From Gammaproteobacteria bacterium (GTDB taxonomy: Bacteria; Pseudomonadota; Gammaproteobacteria; Pseudomonadales; Halieaceae): a DNA stretch of 64,000 bases. The notes under the pieces were generated by a model. That model saw only the letters and a program-made list of their open reading frames with translations, was not told the DNA's origin and made no database searches. Each line of letters begins with the position of its first letter. The stretch's first letter is position 1. The DNA is taken from contig JAUHXH010000002.1 in assembly GCA_030427085.1 (NCBI GenBank), forward strand, positions 682,001 to 746,000. Reading direction: 5' to 3'. A program made the translations under genes and the position numbers. Below, in pieces: positions 19,360 to 27,565 of the stretch.

Positions 19360-20592
19360 ATGATGCGGCGCTACAGTCTTTCGATAGTCTGCGGACTGGC
19401 CTGGCTGTGGTCGTGCCATGCAGTGTCGGCACCCAATATGGGCGATGTTGTGTCGGATGCTGCCTTTGAGCTGGCCACCGATTGCCCGCCGGGTTTTGCA
19501 CTCAATACCGGGCAGTGCGAATTACGCAGCCTCTATCAGCTTTATGCCTCGTTGCAGGACGGGGGAGTGGGTGGCCTGAAAACCGGTCTGCCCACGTACC
19601 GCGATGGCTTCACGCCACAGGAAATTGATCTCGGACGCTACCTGTTCTTCGATCCGCTGCTGTCCGCAGACAACACCATTTCCTGCGCCACCTGTCATCA
19701 GCCGGATAAAGGCTTTGCCGACGGGCTGGGTCGCAGCGTGGGGATGGGGGGAGCAGAGCTACCCCGGTCGGCGCCGAGCCTGTGGAATGTGGCCTTTCAG
19801 GACAGTTTTTTCTGGGACGCGCGGGCCAAAACCCTCGAGGAACAGATGCAGGGGCCGCTGTATGATGCCCATGAAATGGGAGGCGACCCCGTTAGTCTGC
19901 TGAGTAAGCTGAATGCCAGTGAGCCCTATCGTCAGTTGTTTGCTCAAACCTGGCCGCAAAGTTACGAGGCCGGTGAAGATATACAACTGGATCATATCTA
20001 CCGCGCGCTGGCAGCCTTCCAGGCATCGCTGGTGTCGCTCAATAGCCGTTACGACCAGTACGCCCACGGTTTCGCCGATGCGCTGAATGAGCAGGAGAAG
20101 GAAGGCATGAACATCTTTCGCTCGTTTGTAGCGCGCTGCGCGGAGTGCCACACGCCCCCTCTGTTTACCAATCGCCAGCTGGCTGTGATTGGTACTCCGG
20201 AGCCGGACGGTATGCCATTTGATCCGGGTGCTGGACCGGTACTGGGTGAGGACAGCTTACGCGGTGCATTCAAAATTCCGTCGTTGCGGAACATTGATCA
20301 GACCGCGCCCTACATGCATTCCGGGCGCTTCGAGACGCTGCGCGACGCCGCCGAATTCTACAACCTGGGGCGCGGACACGCGGTGCCCGAAGGTGAAGAG
20401 TTGAAAATTCACTGGCATGTGTGGGAGCCAAATCTCACTGATTATGAAATCGATCGGCTGGTGGATTTCATGAAAACCCTCACCGATGAAAGCTTCAAAC
20501 CGAAGACCCCCCAGCGCTTGCCCTCGGGTTTGCCGCTGGCACACGATAAAACGCTCGCCACCGCGCGAGCAACAACAACTGGAGACAACTGA
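19360..20592 (+). CDS. MauG/diheme cytochrome c peroxidase-family protein
   Basis: A 410-residue exported protein of the bacterial diheme peroxidase family. A signal peptide (about 1-24) precedes haem site CATCH (109-113) and second site CAECH (260-264). LGRYLFFDPLLSADNTISCATCHQP and FKIPSLRNIDQTAPYMHSGRF are classic MauG/CcpA segments. It may reduce peroxides or oxidise a protein partner, as MauG does. The start is ATG 19360, three bases after the cytochrome gene ends. The C-terminus (KTPQRLPSGLPLAHDKTLATAR) is a short unusual tail. Its stop overlaps the next start in TGATG, so translation is coupled. Confidence 0.9.
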   Translation: MMRRYSLSIVCGLAWLWSCHAVSAPNMGDVVSDAAFELATDCPPGFALNTGQCELRSLYQLYASLQDGGVGGLKTGLPTYRDGFTPQEIDLGRYLFFDPLLSADNTISCATCHQPDKGFADGLGRSVGMGGAELPRSAPSLWNVAFQDSFFWDARAKTLEEQMQGPLYDAHEMGGDPVSLLSKLNASEPYRQLFAQTWPQSYEAGEDIQLDHIYRALAAFQASLVSLNSRYDQYAHGFADALNEQEKEGMNIFRSFVARCAECHTPPLFTNRQLAVIGTPEPDGMPFDPGAGPVLGEDSLRGAFKIPSLRNIDQTAPYMHSGRFETLRDAAEFYNLGRGHAVPEGEELKIHWHVWEPNLTDYEIDRLVDFMKTLTDESFKPKTPQRLPSGLPLAHDKTLATARATTTGDN

Positions 20593-22094
20593 TGAACAAA
20601 TTGACAGTGGTATTGGGCGCTGTGGTGTTGTTGGGCGCGGGATTCTTTGTCGGCAAGGCCGGCAAGGATGAGCCCACAGTAATCAAGGTGGGTTCAGCCC
20701 CCGCTGGCGAGTTCAAATCCGAAGCCAGTGGCGAAGTGGCGGCAAAGAGCACCCTGGGTGAAAGACCTTTGCCGGCGAATGTAGTGATCGTAAAGGACGG
20801 CGAGTCCATTCAGGACGCGGTACGTACTGCCGAGCCGGGCACTACCATCAAGGTGATGCCGGGTACCTACAAGGAAACCATCTACATCGACAAAGATGAC
20901 ATCGCCCTGAGTGGTGTGATCGATAAAGGTGCGTATCCTATTCTGGAGGGAGAGGGGCTACGCAACGATGCGATTCTCTACTCTGGCAATAACGTCACGG
21001 TCGAAAACTTCTGGATTACCCATTACAAGGGTAACGGCATCATGGGCCAGGCCGGTAATAACTTTGTGATCCGCAATAACGTGGTTGTGGATACCGGCAT
21101 CTACGGTATCTTCCCCCAGTTGGGCAAGAACGGGCTGGTGTCACACAACATTATTTCCGGGATTGAGGATGCCGCAATCTACGTGGGCATGTCCGATAAC
21201 ATCGACGTGGTCTACAACGAGGTATACGGCAGCGTGGCTGGTATCGAGATCGAGAATTCCCGCCATGCCCTGGTCGAGGCAAACTACGTATACGACAACA
21301 CCGGCGGCATTCTCGCCTTCATTACGCCGGGGCTACCGATCAAAACCTGCTCCGATGTGATCTTCCGCAACAACTTCATCGTCAACAACAACCACGAAAA
21401 CTTCGCCATTCCCGGTTCGCTGGTGTCCAACATCCCCCAGGGCGTGGGCATGATTATCATGGCCTGTGACGATGTGGTGGTAGAGGGCAATATCATTTCC
21501 GGCAATGACACCATGGGCATCGCGATCACCGATTTCTCGCTGGCGTCCAATGCTGCGAACGACCCCGATTCCGAGCCCAACCCGAATCGCCCGGTTATTC
21601 TGAACAACATTATGTTGAACAATGGCAACAACCCTGTGGCTGAAGTCCGCGCTATTCTGGCGACGATGATGGAAACCACGGGCCCCGACATTATCGACAC
21701 AGTGGGCATGGATGACGGATGTATTCTCAACCCGGAGCGCTTCCGCACAATTGGCCTGGGCAAGTACAGCGATTGTGACTACGCAACTACCTCAACGGTA
21801 GCCACCTACACTATGGCGGAACCGGTGCCGCCGCGCAGCATGGAGGATCTGGATCAGGGTGAACTGGCTTACCATGGTATTTGTGCCGGTTGTCATGCCT
21901 ACAACTCACGCATGATTGGCCCGCCGACACAGATTCTGCAGGCTTTGTACATGGACAATCCAGAAGGCATTGCCGAGTACATTGCCAACCCTGTTAAAAA
22001 ACGTCCGGACTATCCGGAAATGCCTCCGCAGAATTATCTGGACGAAGAAACACGACTGGCAGTAGCCAAATATATGTTGAGCGTAAAAAAATAA
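20592..22094 (+). CDS. Right-handed beta-helix protein with C-terminal cytochrome c domain
   Basis: A 500-residue exported protein. An N-terminal hydrophobic segment (about 5-22) acts as signal or anchor. Residues about 80-350 form repeated turns of a parallel beta-helix, with Asn ladders (NNVTVENFWI, NNFVIRNNVVV, NDTMGIAI) as in NosD-like and polysaccharide-modifying helices. The last about 85 residues are a monohaem cytochrome c domain with CAGCH at 431-435 followed by MIGPP. This helix-plus-haem order is uncommon. It resembles the uncharacterised beta-helix proteins that occur beside SO2930-type diheme cytochromes (TIGR03805/TIGR03806 families), a recollection rather than a search result. 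Function unknown; the partners suggest a periplasmic redox complex. Confidence 0.87.
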   Translation: MNKLTVVLGAVVLLGAGFFVGKAGKDEPTVIKVGSAPAGEFKSEASGEVAAKSTLGERPLPANVVIVKDGESIQDAVRTAEPGTTIKVMPGTYKETIYIDKDDIALSGVIDKGAYPILEGEGLRNDAILYSGNNVTVENFWITHYKGNGIMGQAGNNFVIRNNVVVDTGIYGIFPQLGKNGLVSHNIISGIEDAAIYVGMSDNIDVVYNEVYGSVAGIEIENSRHALVEANYVYDNTGGILAFITPGLPIKTCSDVIFRNNFIVNNNHENFAIPGSLVSNIPQGVGMIIMACDDVVVEGNIISGNDTMGIAITDFSLASNAANDPDSEPNPNRPVILNNIMLNNGNNPVAEVRAILATMMETTGPDIIDTVGMDDGCILNPERFRTIGLGKYSDCDYATTSTVATYTMAEPVPPRSMEDLDQGELAYHGICAGCHAYNSRMIGPPTQILQALYMDNPEGIAEYIANPVKKRPDYPEMPPQNYLDEETRLAVAKYMLSVKK

Positions 22095-22115
22095 AATCAG
22101 TCAAACTTTATTGAG

Positions 22116-22147
22116 AAAAGCCACCTCCGGGTGGCTTTTTTTATTTT
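22116..22147 (+). terminator. Rho-independent terminator of the cytochrome operon
   Basis: AAAAGCCACC (22116-22125) pairs with GGTGGCTTTT (22130-22139) over the tetraloop TCCG, followed by a T-rich run to 22147. It ends the three-gene haem unit 22 bases after the last stop codon. Confidence 0.93.
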
Positions 22148-22388
22148 TCACAAAAAATAATTTTCAAGGCTGCGGGCGTGGATTGTGGCGATTGATTTTT
22201 GGCATGAATCTTTTTAGCCCTGTATCTGTAGCGTATATCTCAACAGTACGTCTGGAATGACGGCAAAAAAATTGCGAAATTCCCGGCTGATCAGGCATCA
22301 ATAAGTTGCAAAATAAACATTACAATGCTTGTAAATAAGCATAAACTATTCTCGCGGTACCCAAAAAATATCAGGGAGTGCAAAAAAC
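22148..22388. other. AT-rich intergenic region upstream of the H1-like gene
   Basis: About 240 bases without a gene, clearly more AT-rich than the surroundings, as expected for a promoter region. A weak sigma-70-like pair, TTGCAA (22306-22311) and TGTAAA (22330-22335) with 18-base spacing, is the best candidate, but the match is poor. No repeat or RNA gene was recognised. Confidence 0.35.
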
Positions 22389-23123
22389 ATGTTGGAAAAA
22401 CAACTGGCAAAAGCTTCGAAATTGGCGGCCCAGGCCAACAAAGATGTTGCCAAGCTGAAAAAACAATTGCTTGCCGAGTCTGAAAAAGCAGCCAAGCAAG
22501 CGAAACGTGAACTGGCGGCAGCGCGTAAGCAAAAGAAAACGGCGAGTGATCGCCTTGCAAAAGCGCGTGCGGCCCTGAAGAAAAAAGCCACACCTGCCAA
22601 TAAGGCGAAGGTGGATGAGCTGCGCAAACAGGTGTCAGCCCTGGGTTCATCCATATCAGGCCTTGCTTCTGCAGCGATGAAAGCGGCGGAAACACTGGTA
22701 CCGATGAAAGCCGAAGCCAAGCTGGATGAGCGCAAGGCGAAGGCGGCTGCAAAAGCGGCTGCTGCGGTAGAGAAGGAAATGGCGCGTAAGGAAAAGGCCA
22801 AGTCGAAGAAGAAGGCCAAGAAAAAGCCTGCGCGTAAAAAGCCGGCGGCCAAGAAAAAGGCCCCAGCCAAGAAAAAGGCTGCGGTAAAGAAAAAGGCTCC
22901 CGCGAAGAAAAAAGCGCCCGCGAAGAAAAAAGCGCCCGCCAAGCGTAAGGCGGCGGTGAAGAAAAAGGCGCCGGCACGTAAAAAAGCTGCCGTGAAGAAA
23001 GCGCCGGCCAAGCGAAAGGCTCCCGCCAAACGCAAGGCAGCCGCGAAAAAGGCGCCCGCCAGGAAAAAAGCCCCGGCCAAGCGGAAGGCGGCACCGAAAA
23101 GAAAGGCCGCAGCCAAGAAGTAA
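22389..23123 (+). CDS. Histone H1-like Lys/Ala-rich DNA-binding protein (AlgP type)
   Basis: A 244-residue very basic protein. Residues 1-130 are rich in Ala, Lys, Glu and Leu with heptad-like spacing and predict a long coiled coil. Residues about 135-244 are tandem KKAPAK/KRKAAAK-type units, like the C-terminal tail of eukaryotic histone H1 and of Pseudomonas AlgP (AlgR3). It should bind DNA without sequence preference and may affect nucleoid shape or alginate/stress gene expression, by analogy only. The repeats make the gene prone to length variation between strains. It stands as its own unit after the operon terminator. Confidence 0.85.
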   Translation: MLEKQLAKASKLAAQANKDVAKLKKQLLAESEKAAKQAKRELAAARKQKKTASDRLAKARAALKKKATPANKAKVDELRKQVSALGSSISGLASAAMKAAETLVPMKAEAKLDERKAKAAAKAAAAVEKEMARKEKAKSKKKAKKKPARKKPAAKKKAPAKKKAAVKKKAPAKKKAPAKKKAPAKRKAAVKKKAPARKKAAVKKAPAKRKAPAKRKAAAKKAPARKKAPAKRKAAPKRKAAAKK

Positions 23124-23310
23124 CTAGCCGGCCCTGATGCGGTACTGTGCCACCCGCCCGGGTTATCCGGGCGGGATGGTTTCCCCTCTCTCTGATTTTT
23201 TCCTTCCTGCCAGCCTCCAATGGAACGCTGCAGGACCATCGCCACTGTAGTAAGATGCGCCCACCGGCACACCGCCGAATTCGCACACCTACAGTGAACC
23301 GGTACTGTTC

Positions 23311-24369
23311 TTGAAAACCATCATCCTCCACCTTGGTACGCACAAGGCGGCTTCCACTTCCGTACAAATGTTCCTCGCGCAAAATCGGGAACTGCTTGCC
23401 CGCAAGGGTGTGTTGTACCCGAGGCCTCCCGGCGGTCAGACCTTTGCGCACCACGGTATTGCCTGGGACCTGCATCGAGAGCACAACCCGAAGGAACGTC
23501 GCCCGGTGGACTTCACCCTGGAGCAGGCGCTGGCTGAATTTCGGAGCAGTGAAGCGAGTACTCTGTTCCTGTCGTCCGAAGATTTTCTGCTGCCGACCTT
23601 TTATCCCGGCTATCTGGAATCCCTCGTAAGAAAACTGCGAGAACATGCACAGCGTATTGTTGTGGCTGCCCTCGTGCGCAATCGCCGTGACTTCTTTACC
23701 TCCTCCTATAACCAGTGGGTGAAGTCACTGCGCTACACCCACCGCTTCGATCGTTACCTGCATATTGTGCTTCGCGACGCCCGACCTTCTGTGCTCTACA
23801 CGCGGGCGCTGGATCAGTGGGCACAGTTTGCCGATGAGGCGGTTTACCTGCCGCTGGTCCCGATCGTAGAGGGGCAATCCATTGAAAGAACGTTGGTACG
23901 TCGACTCGGAATAAAGCAAAAAGTTATCGACCGAATGGAGTCGCCACCACTCGATCGCGCCAACGCGAGTATCGGTCCGATGGCATTGCTGGCCTACCGC
24001 CGAACCACTGGCGCCATGAAGCGTAAGCCATGGTTTAACCCCTTTCGTTTGAAGGTGCGTGAACATCTGCTGCATGAGATGAATAAAGCGTGCGAGGCCC
24101 AGGGCTGGAATGATGAGCGATTCAGCGTAATGACTCGGGATAGGATTGATCGTATCCAGGACCTTTACCGCGTGGAGGATCAACAGTTTGCCCAGCGTTA
24201 CTTCGGCGCTGACTGGCTGACGGTCTTTCCTCAGGAATTGGAAGTGCAAGAGGATAACGAGCGGCGCTACACGGAACTCGATGAAGCGCAGCGCAAGGCG
24301 ATCGATAGTTTCGTACGGCAGAGCTTTGTTCGCGCTCGTGACCTTTACCGTGATGCCGGGCCGGGTTGA
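23311..24369 (+). CDS. Sulfotransferase-like protein
   Basis: A 352-residue protein. The N-terminal LHLGTHKAASTSVQ (about residues 6-19) matches the 5'-phosphosulfate-binding loop of PAPS-dependent sulfotransferases, and VVAALVRNRRDFFTSSYNQ (about 120-138) fits the 3'-phosphate-binding segment with conserved Arg and Ser. Acceptor unknown; bacterial members often sulfate surface glycans. The start is TTG 23311, with no earlier in-frame start that avoids a weak ribosome site, so the N-terminus is moderately certain. No glycan synthesis genes are adjacent. Confidence 0.72.
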   Translation: MKTIILHLGTHKAASTSVQMFLAQNRELLARKGVLYPRPPGGQTFAHHGIAWDLHREHNPKERRPVDFTLEQALAEFRSSEASTLFLSSEDFLLPTFYPGYLESLVRKLREHAQRIVVAALVRNRRDFFTSSYNQWVKSLRYTHRFDRYLHIVLRDARPSVLYTRALDQWAQFADEAVYLPLVPIVEGQSIERTLVRRLGIKQKVIDRMESPPLDRANASIGPMALLAYRRTTGAMKRKPWFNPFRLKVREHLLHEMNKACEAQGWNDERFSVMTRDRIDRIQDLYRVEDQQFAQRYFGADWLTVFPQELEVQEDNERRYTELDEAQRKAIDSFVRQSFVRARDLYRDAGPG

Positions 24370-24500
24370 ACAGCTCTGCTGATGGCTAATCGGTCGAACA
24401 TGTTGCACCCGGCCGCCGTAATCTCTTGCTAGTACTCCCTTGAACGCTCGTCTGTTCTAGACTGCCCACTTCCTCGGGTGATTCTATAGCGGAGTGAAGC

Positions 24501-24926
24501 ATGAGCAGCGATAACACCCCGGCCATTCAGGCCCATCTGGCTTCCATTGGGCGTGCACAGGCCGGCGACCGGGAAGGTTGGCTGGCCCTGTTCGCTGAAG
24601 ACTGTGTCGTGCACGATCCCGTAGGCACCTCGGCACACGACCCGGAAGGCAAGGGCTTCCACGGGCACGCCGGGCTGGGCCAGTTCTGGGACATGATGAT
24701 CGGCCTCGCCAACCTAGTGATAGTTTCCCACCGTCGTATCCCCTGCGGCGACAATGTCTGTGCTTGCCTGGTCACCGCAACCAATGACCTCGAAGGTCTG
24801 AAAACTTACACGGAAATGATTGTTACCTATGAGGTGAATGACGCCGGACTTATCGTGTCGTTACGTGCCTACTGGGATACTCAGGCGACGATGGCGCAAT
24901 TAGCAGCTCAGGGCGTCGAACTCTAG
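24501..24926 (+). CDS. SnoaL/NTF2-like fold protein
   Basis: A 141-residue small protein of the NTF2-like superfamily: an N-terminal helix pair (IQAHLASIGRAQAGDREGWLALF), then AEDCVVHDPVGT, a strand-rich core, and a closing strand YWDTQA. Polyketide cyclases, limonene epoxide hydrolases and steroid isomerases share this fold, and DCVVHDPVG is typical of its active-site strand. It probably acts on a small hydrophobic substrate with the neighbouring catabolic genes. Its stop overlaps that of the convergent LLM gene by four bases. Confidence 0.8.
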   Translation: MSSDNTPAIQAHLASIGRAQAGDREGWLALFAEDCVVHDPVGTSAHDPEGKGFHGHAGLGQFWDMMIGLANLVIVSHRRIPCGDNVCACLVTATNDLEGLKTYTEMIVTYEVNDAGLIVSLRAYWDTQATMAQLAAQGVEL

Positions 24927-25813
24927 GTAGGGCACTGGTTAGCACTTAGTAGCGCACTGAGTCGCTGCACTTCTGCGAGATCTGCGGTAGCCGGAACAAG
25001 CATCACTTCGTCACACCCCGCCGCCGCGGCGTTGGCAATCCCTTCAAGGATCGCACTCTCGGTAGCGCGATTCGCTTGCGCTGCAATCGCTGTGGCGAAC
25101 TCCTCCGATTCCGGGCGCATGTAGTGGTACACATAGTCCTTCAGTCGCGCCTGTCCATCGTCTGCCAATGAACACCAGAAGCCGCCCATGCGATAGGGGC
25201 TCTGCTCGCGTCCAGCCTCAGCCCAGGCGCGTTCTGCCACGTCGAAAGCCCTTTGGTAGTCCTGTGCTTCCCCATTTCCGGACCAGGCGTACAGGCCATC
25301 GGCCCACACGGCACCGCGGGCAATACTCTTCGGTCCGATGGCGCCGGTGATGATGGCGGGGGGATGGTCGAGCACTGGGCCAATGGGGCCGGCGCCGGTA
25401 ACCAGTTCCTGCTGCGCCCAGACCTCGCGCATGCGAGGCACTTGCCGGTCCATGCGCCCATAACGGCCCACGTAGGGGACATCCAGGGCCTGATAATCCC
25501 GCTCCCGGCCGCCGTAGCCCACGGCAATTCGATTGACGCGGCCACCCGACAGCACCTGTAAGGTGGCGATTTCATGGGCCACGCGCACGGCGCTGTGCAT
25601 GGGCAGCACATACAGGGTGGGCACAATCTCAACCCGTTCCGTAACAGCCGCGGCGGCGGCGAGCAGGCTGCCCATGTTGTGTGCGGGGCCGTGGAGTCGT
25701 TCGCCGCAGCACAGGCTGTCGAAAGGGCCCGCATCAATTTCGCGGAACCAGGCCAGGTAGTCTTCCCGGCGCAGTCCGGCTTTCAGGTAGGGCAGGCAAA
25801 TGCCTATTTTCAC
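24923..25813 (-). CDS. LLM-class flavin-dependent oxidoreductase
   Basis: A 296-residue luciferase-like (beta/alpha)8 protein. Landmarks are the N-terminal MKIGICLPY, SLLAAAAAVTERVEIVPTLYVLPMHSAVRVAHEIATLQVLSGGRV, and the flavin-site GVGYGGRERD-like segment IAVGYGGRERDY. Members use reduced FMN or F420 to oxidise small organics. Cofactor and substrate are not decidable here. It lies 10 bases downstream of the TetR gene on the same strand, so the regulator probably heads the transcript. Confidence 0.88.
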   Translation of the reverse strand: MKIGICLPYLKAGLRREDYLAWFREIDAGPFDSLCCGERLHGPAHNMGSLLAAAAAVTERVEIVPTLYVLPMHSAVRVAHEIATLQVLSGGRVNRIAVGYGGRERDYQALDVPYVGRYGRMDRQVPRMREVWAQQELVTGAGPIGPVLDHPPAIITGAIGPKSIARGAVWADGLYAWSGNGEAQDYQRAFDVAERAWAEAGREQSPYRMGGFWCSLADDGQARLKDYVYHYMRPESEEFATAIAAQANRATESAILEGIANAAAAGCDEVMLVPATADLAEVQRLSALLSANQCPT

Positions 25814-25823
25814 AGTGCTTTCC

Positions 25824-26438
25824 TTATGTCTTCAGCGACACCTGCTCAAACAGGCGGCGCGCTTCTTCCAGTTTGGCAAAGATGGGATAACCGTCGTCTT
25901 CGGCCCAGCGGCTGGTAAGGGTGTTGAGGGTGCCAACGATCATGGTGGCCAGTATTTCCGGGGTGTACTCTTCGCTGACGTCCCCCAGCGCGAGTCCTTC
26001 GGTGAACAGGCGGCTGAAACTAACGACAGCGGAGTCTCCCAACTTGCGTTGCTCCCCGGTGTGGGCGATGGCAACGGGTGCGACCAGGATTAACTGGCGG
26101 TCGATGTCTTCGAAGCCGGCGAAGCTGGTTTCGATATAGTCGATCATCGCTTCCAGCCGATCGCGGGTGGTGTGATGGTGTTGTAGAAGCTCGCGCACCA
26201 TGGCTTCCGAACGACCGTACAGCCGGCTGATGCCAAGCCCACCGAGCAGGGCGTGCTTGTTGGCGTAGTGAGCATAGAAGGTGCGGCGGGCTACATCTGC
26301 CTGCTCGCAGATTTGTTCGATGGAGGTGTCCTCGATGCCCTGGTCGCGGAACAGGGCGTAGGCGGCCCCCTCTATACGGGCCCGAATCTCCTGTTTGCGT
26401 TTTTCCCGGCGGCCGACTGGCGCGTCGATGTTATCCAT
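25824..26438 (-). CDS. TetR-family transcriptional regulator
   Basis: A 204-residue TetR-type repressor. The N-terminal helix-turn-helix (about residues 12-58) contains IEGAAYALFRDQGIEDTSIEQICEQADVARRTFYAHYANKHAL; the C-terminal domain is all-helical and would hold the ligand. The start at 26438 (MDNID) begins the usual short basic arm; longer in-frame extensions run through the palindromic operator region and are unlikely. Divergent from the Rieske gene, whose control region carries a perfect inverted repeat, and upstream of the LLM gene on the same strand. Confidence 0.92.
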   Translation of the reverse strand: MDNIDAPVGRREKRKQEIRARIEGAAYALFRDQGIEDTSIEQICEQADVARRTFYAHYANKHALLGGLGISRLYGRSEAMVRELLQHHHTTRDRLEAMIDYIETSFAGFEDIDRQLILVAPVAIAHTGEQRKLGDSAVVSFSRLFTEGLALGDVSEEYTPEILATMIVGTLNTLTSRWAEDDGYPIFAKLEEARRLFEQVSLKT

Positions 26439-26510
26439 ATTCAAACCGGGTCCCGATTTTGTTCGTACACTGAATGGCAGGGCTTGCGCTGCCAAGCATA
26501 CTACATTAGT

Positions 26511-26542
26511 TTGTATACAAATGTGCATGAATGCACATTTGT
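26511..26542. promoter_or_regulatory. Palindromic operator candidate between tetR and the Rieske gene
   Basis: ACAAATGTGCAT (26517-26528) and ATGCACATTTGT (26531-26542) form a perfect 12-base inverted repeat with a 2-base GA centre. The flanking TTGTATACAA (26511-26520) is itself a perfect 10-base palindrome and overlaps the left arm. The site is 79 bases from the TetR start and 51 bases from the Rieske start, an ideal place for a regulator that controls both divergent units. Confidence 0.8.
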
Positions 26543-26592
26543 TGAGGCTTTGGGCGGGCCGAATGCGCCGCGCCAACAGCGGGAGAGTGAGC

Positions 26593-27564
26593 ATGAGCAT
26601 TGTAGAAGCCTGTGAATCGCGCACGAACACCACGCCGGAATTTCCCATGGGCTGGTTCAGCGTGGCGCGCAGTCATGAATTGGGTGTGGGGGAGGTCACA
26701 CGCGTCACAGCCTTTGATCGGGAGATGGCGCTGTACCGTACACAGTCCGGCCGGCCCGTGTTACAGGATGCCTTCTGTCCCCACCTCGGGGCCCACCTGG
26801 GAGTGGAGGGTCGGGTGGTGGACGAATCGCTGCAGTGCCCCTTCCACGGCTGGCGCTTTGATCCCGACGGTAAGTGTGTGGAAATTCCCTACTGTCAGGA
26901 AATTCCCGAGCGCGCCCGCATCCGCATCTGGCACTGTGAAGAAAAACACGGGCAGATCTGGATCTGGTTCCATCCCGAAAATACTCTGCCCCAATGGGCC
27001 TTGCCGGATGTTCCCGAGTTCGATGATGAGAACTGGACCGAGCCCCGCTTTGCCGAGTTTGATGTGCCGGCCCACGTTCAGGACATTGCGGAAAACTCCT
27101 GTGATCCCGTGCATTTCCAGTATGTGCACAAGCAGGCTGAGGTGCCGCCCTCGGAAGTTACCATCGAAGACAACGGTCGCATCCTGCACCTCAATTCCGA
27201 TGCCAAGGACGCCGAGATTCCCCACAAACTACACGCCACGGTGTTCAGCCCCGGCCATGCTCTGGTGCATACCAGCTACGGTCCCGGGGCTGAAATGATT
27301 GTGTACAACAGCGCCCAGCCGGTAGATCGCCACAACACCAAAATGCGTTGGTCGCTTATCGTGCGCAAGGAGATCGCCGACATGGCGGGCGATCAGGTGA
27401 TGCAGGGCATTATCGACGGGCTGGGGGACGACTACCCGATCTGGGCCAACAAAGTGCACAAACATAAACCGCTGTTTTGTCGCGAAGACAAAACCCTGGT
27501 GCTGTTCCGCAAGTGGGTTCGGCAGTTCTATCTGACATCGGCAGACCAACGGGAGACCGCCTGA
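26593..27564 (+). CDS. Rieske non-heme iron oxygenase (KshA-like)
   Basis: A 323-residue ring-hydroxylating-type oxygenase of the single-component terminal kind. The Rieske 2Fe-2S ligands lie in FCPHLGAH and LQCPFHGWRF (CxH and CxxH). The mononuclear iron site is in AENSCDPVHFQYVH, giving the N-x2-D-x2-H-x4-H pattern. Similarity in layout is closest to KshA/7-desaturase-type monooxygenases that act on sterols and steroids, so a hydrophobic polycyclic substrate is likely, but this is inference. ATG 26593 follows GGGAGAG at proper spacing. No reductase is encoded nearby, so electrons must come from a distant partner. The SDR start follows one base after the stop. Confidence 0.9.
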   Translation: MSIVEACESRTNTTPEFPMGWFSVARSHELGVGEVTRVTAFDREMALYRTQSGRPVLQDAFCPHLGAHLGVEGRVVDESLQCPFHGWRFDPDGKCVEIPYCQEIPERARIRIWHCEEKHGQIWIWFHPENTLPQWALPDVPEFDDENWTEPRFAEFDVPAHVQDIAENSCDPVHFQYVHKQAEVPPSEVTIEDNGRILHLNSDAKDAEIPHKLHATVFSPGHALVHTSYGPGAEMIVYNSAQPVDRHNTKMRWSLIVRKEIADMAGDQVMQGIIDGLGDDYPIWANKVHKHKPLFCREDKTLVLFRKWVRQFYLTSADQRETA

Positions 27565-27565
27565 T

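Noticed and set aside
22306-22335. Sigma-70 promoter for the H1-like gene
   Set aside because: The -35 and -10 matches are weak (4 of 6 bases for the -10), so it is not listed as a promoter, only noted as a candidate.
22291-23646. Long minus-strand frames that look like Phe/Ala-rich membrane proteins
   Set aside because: They are the antisense of the Lys/Ala-rich H1-like gene; AAG/GCC codons read backwards as hydrophobic residues.
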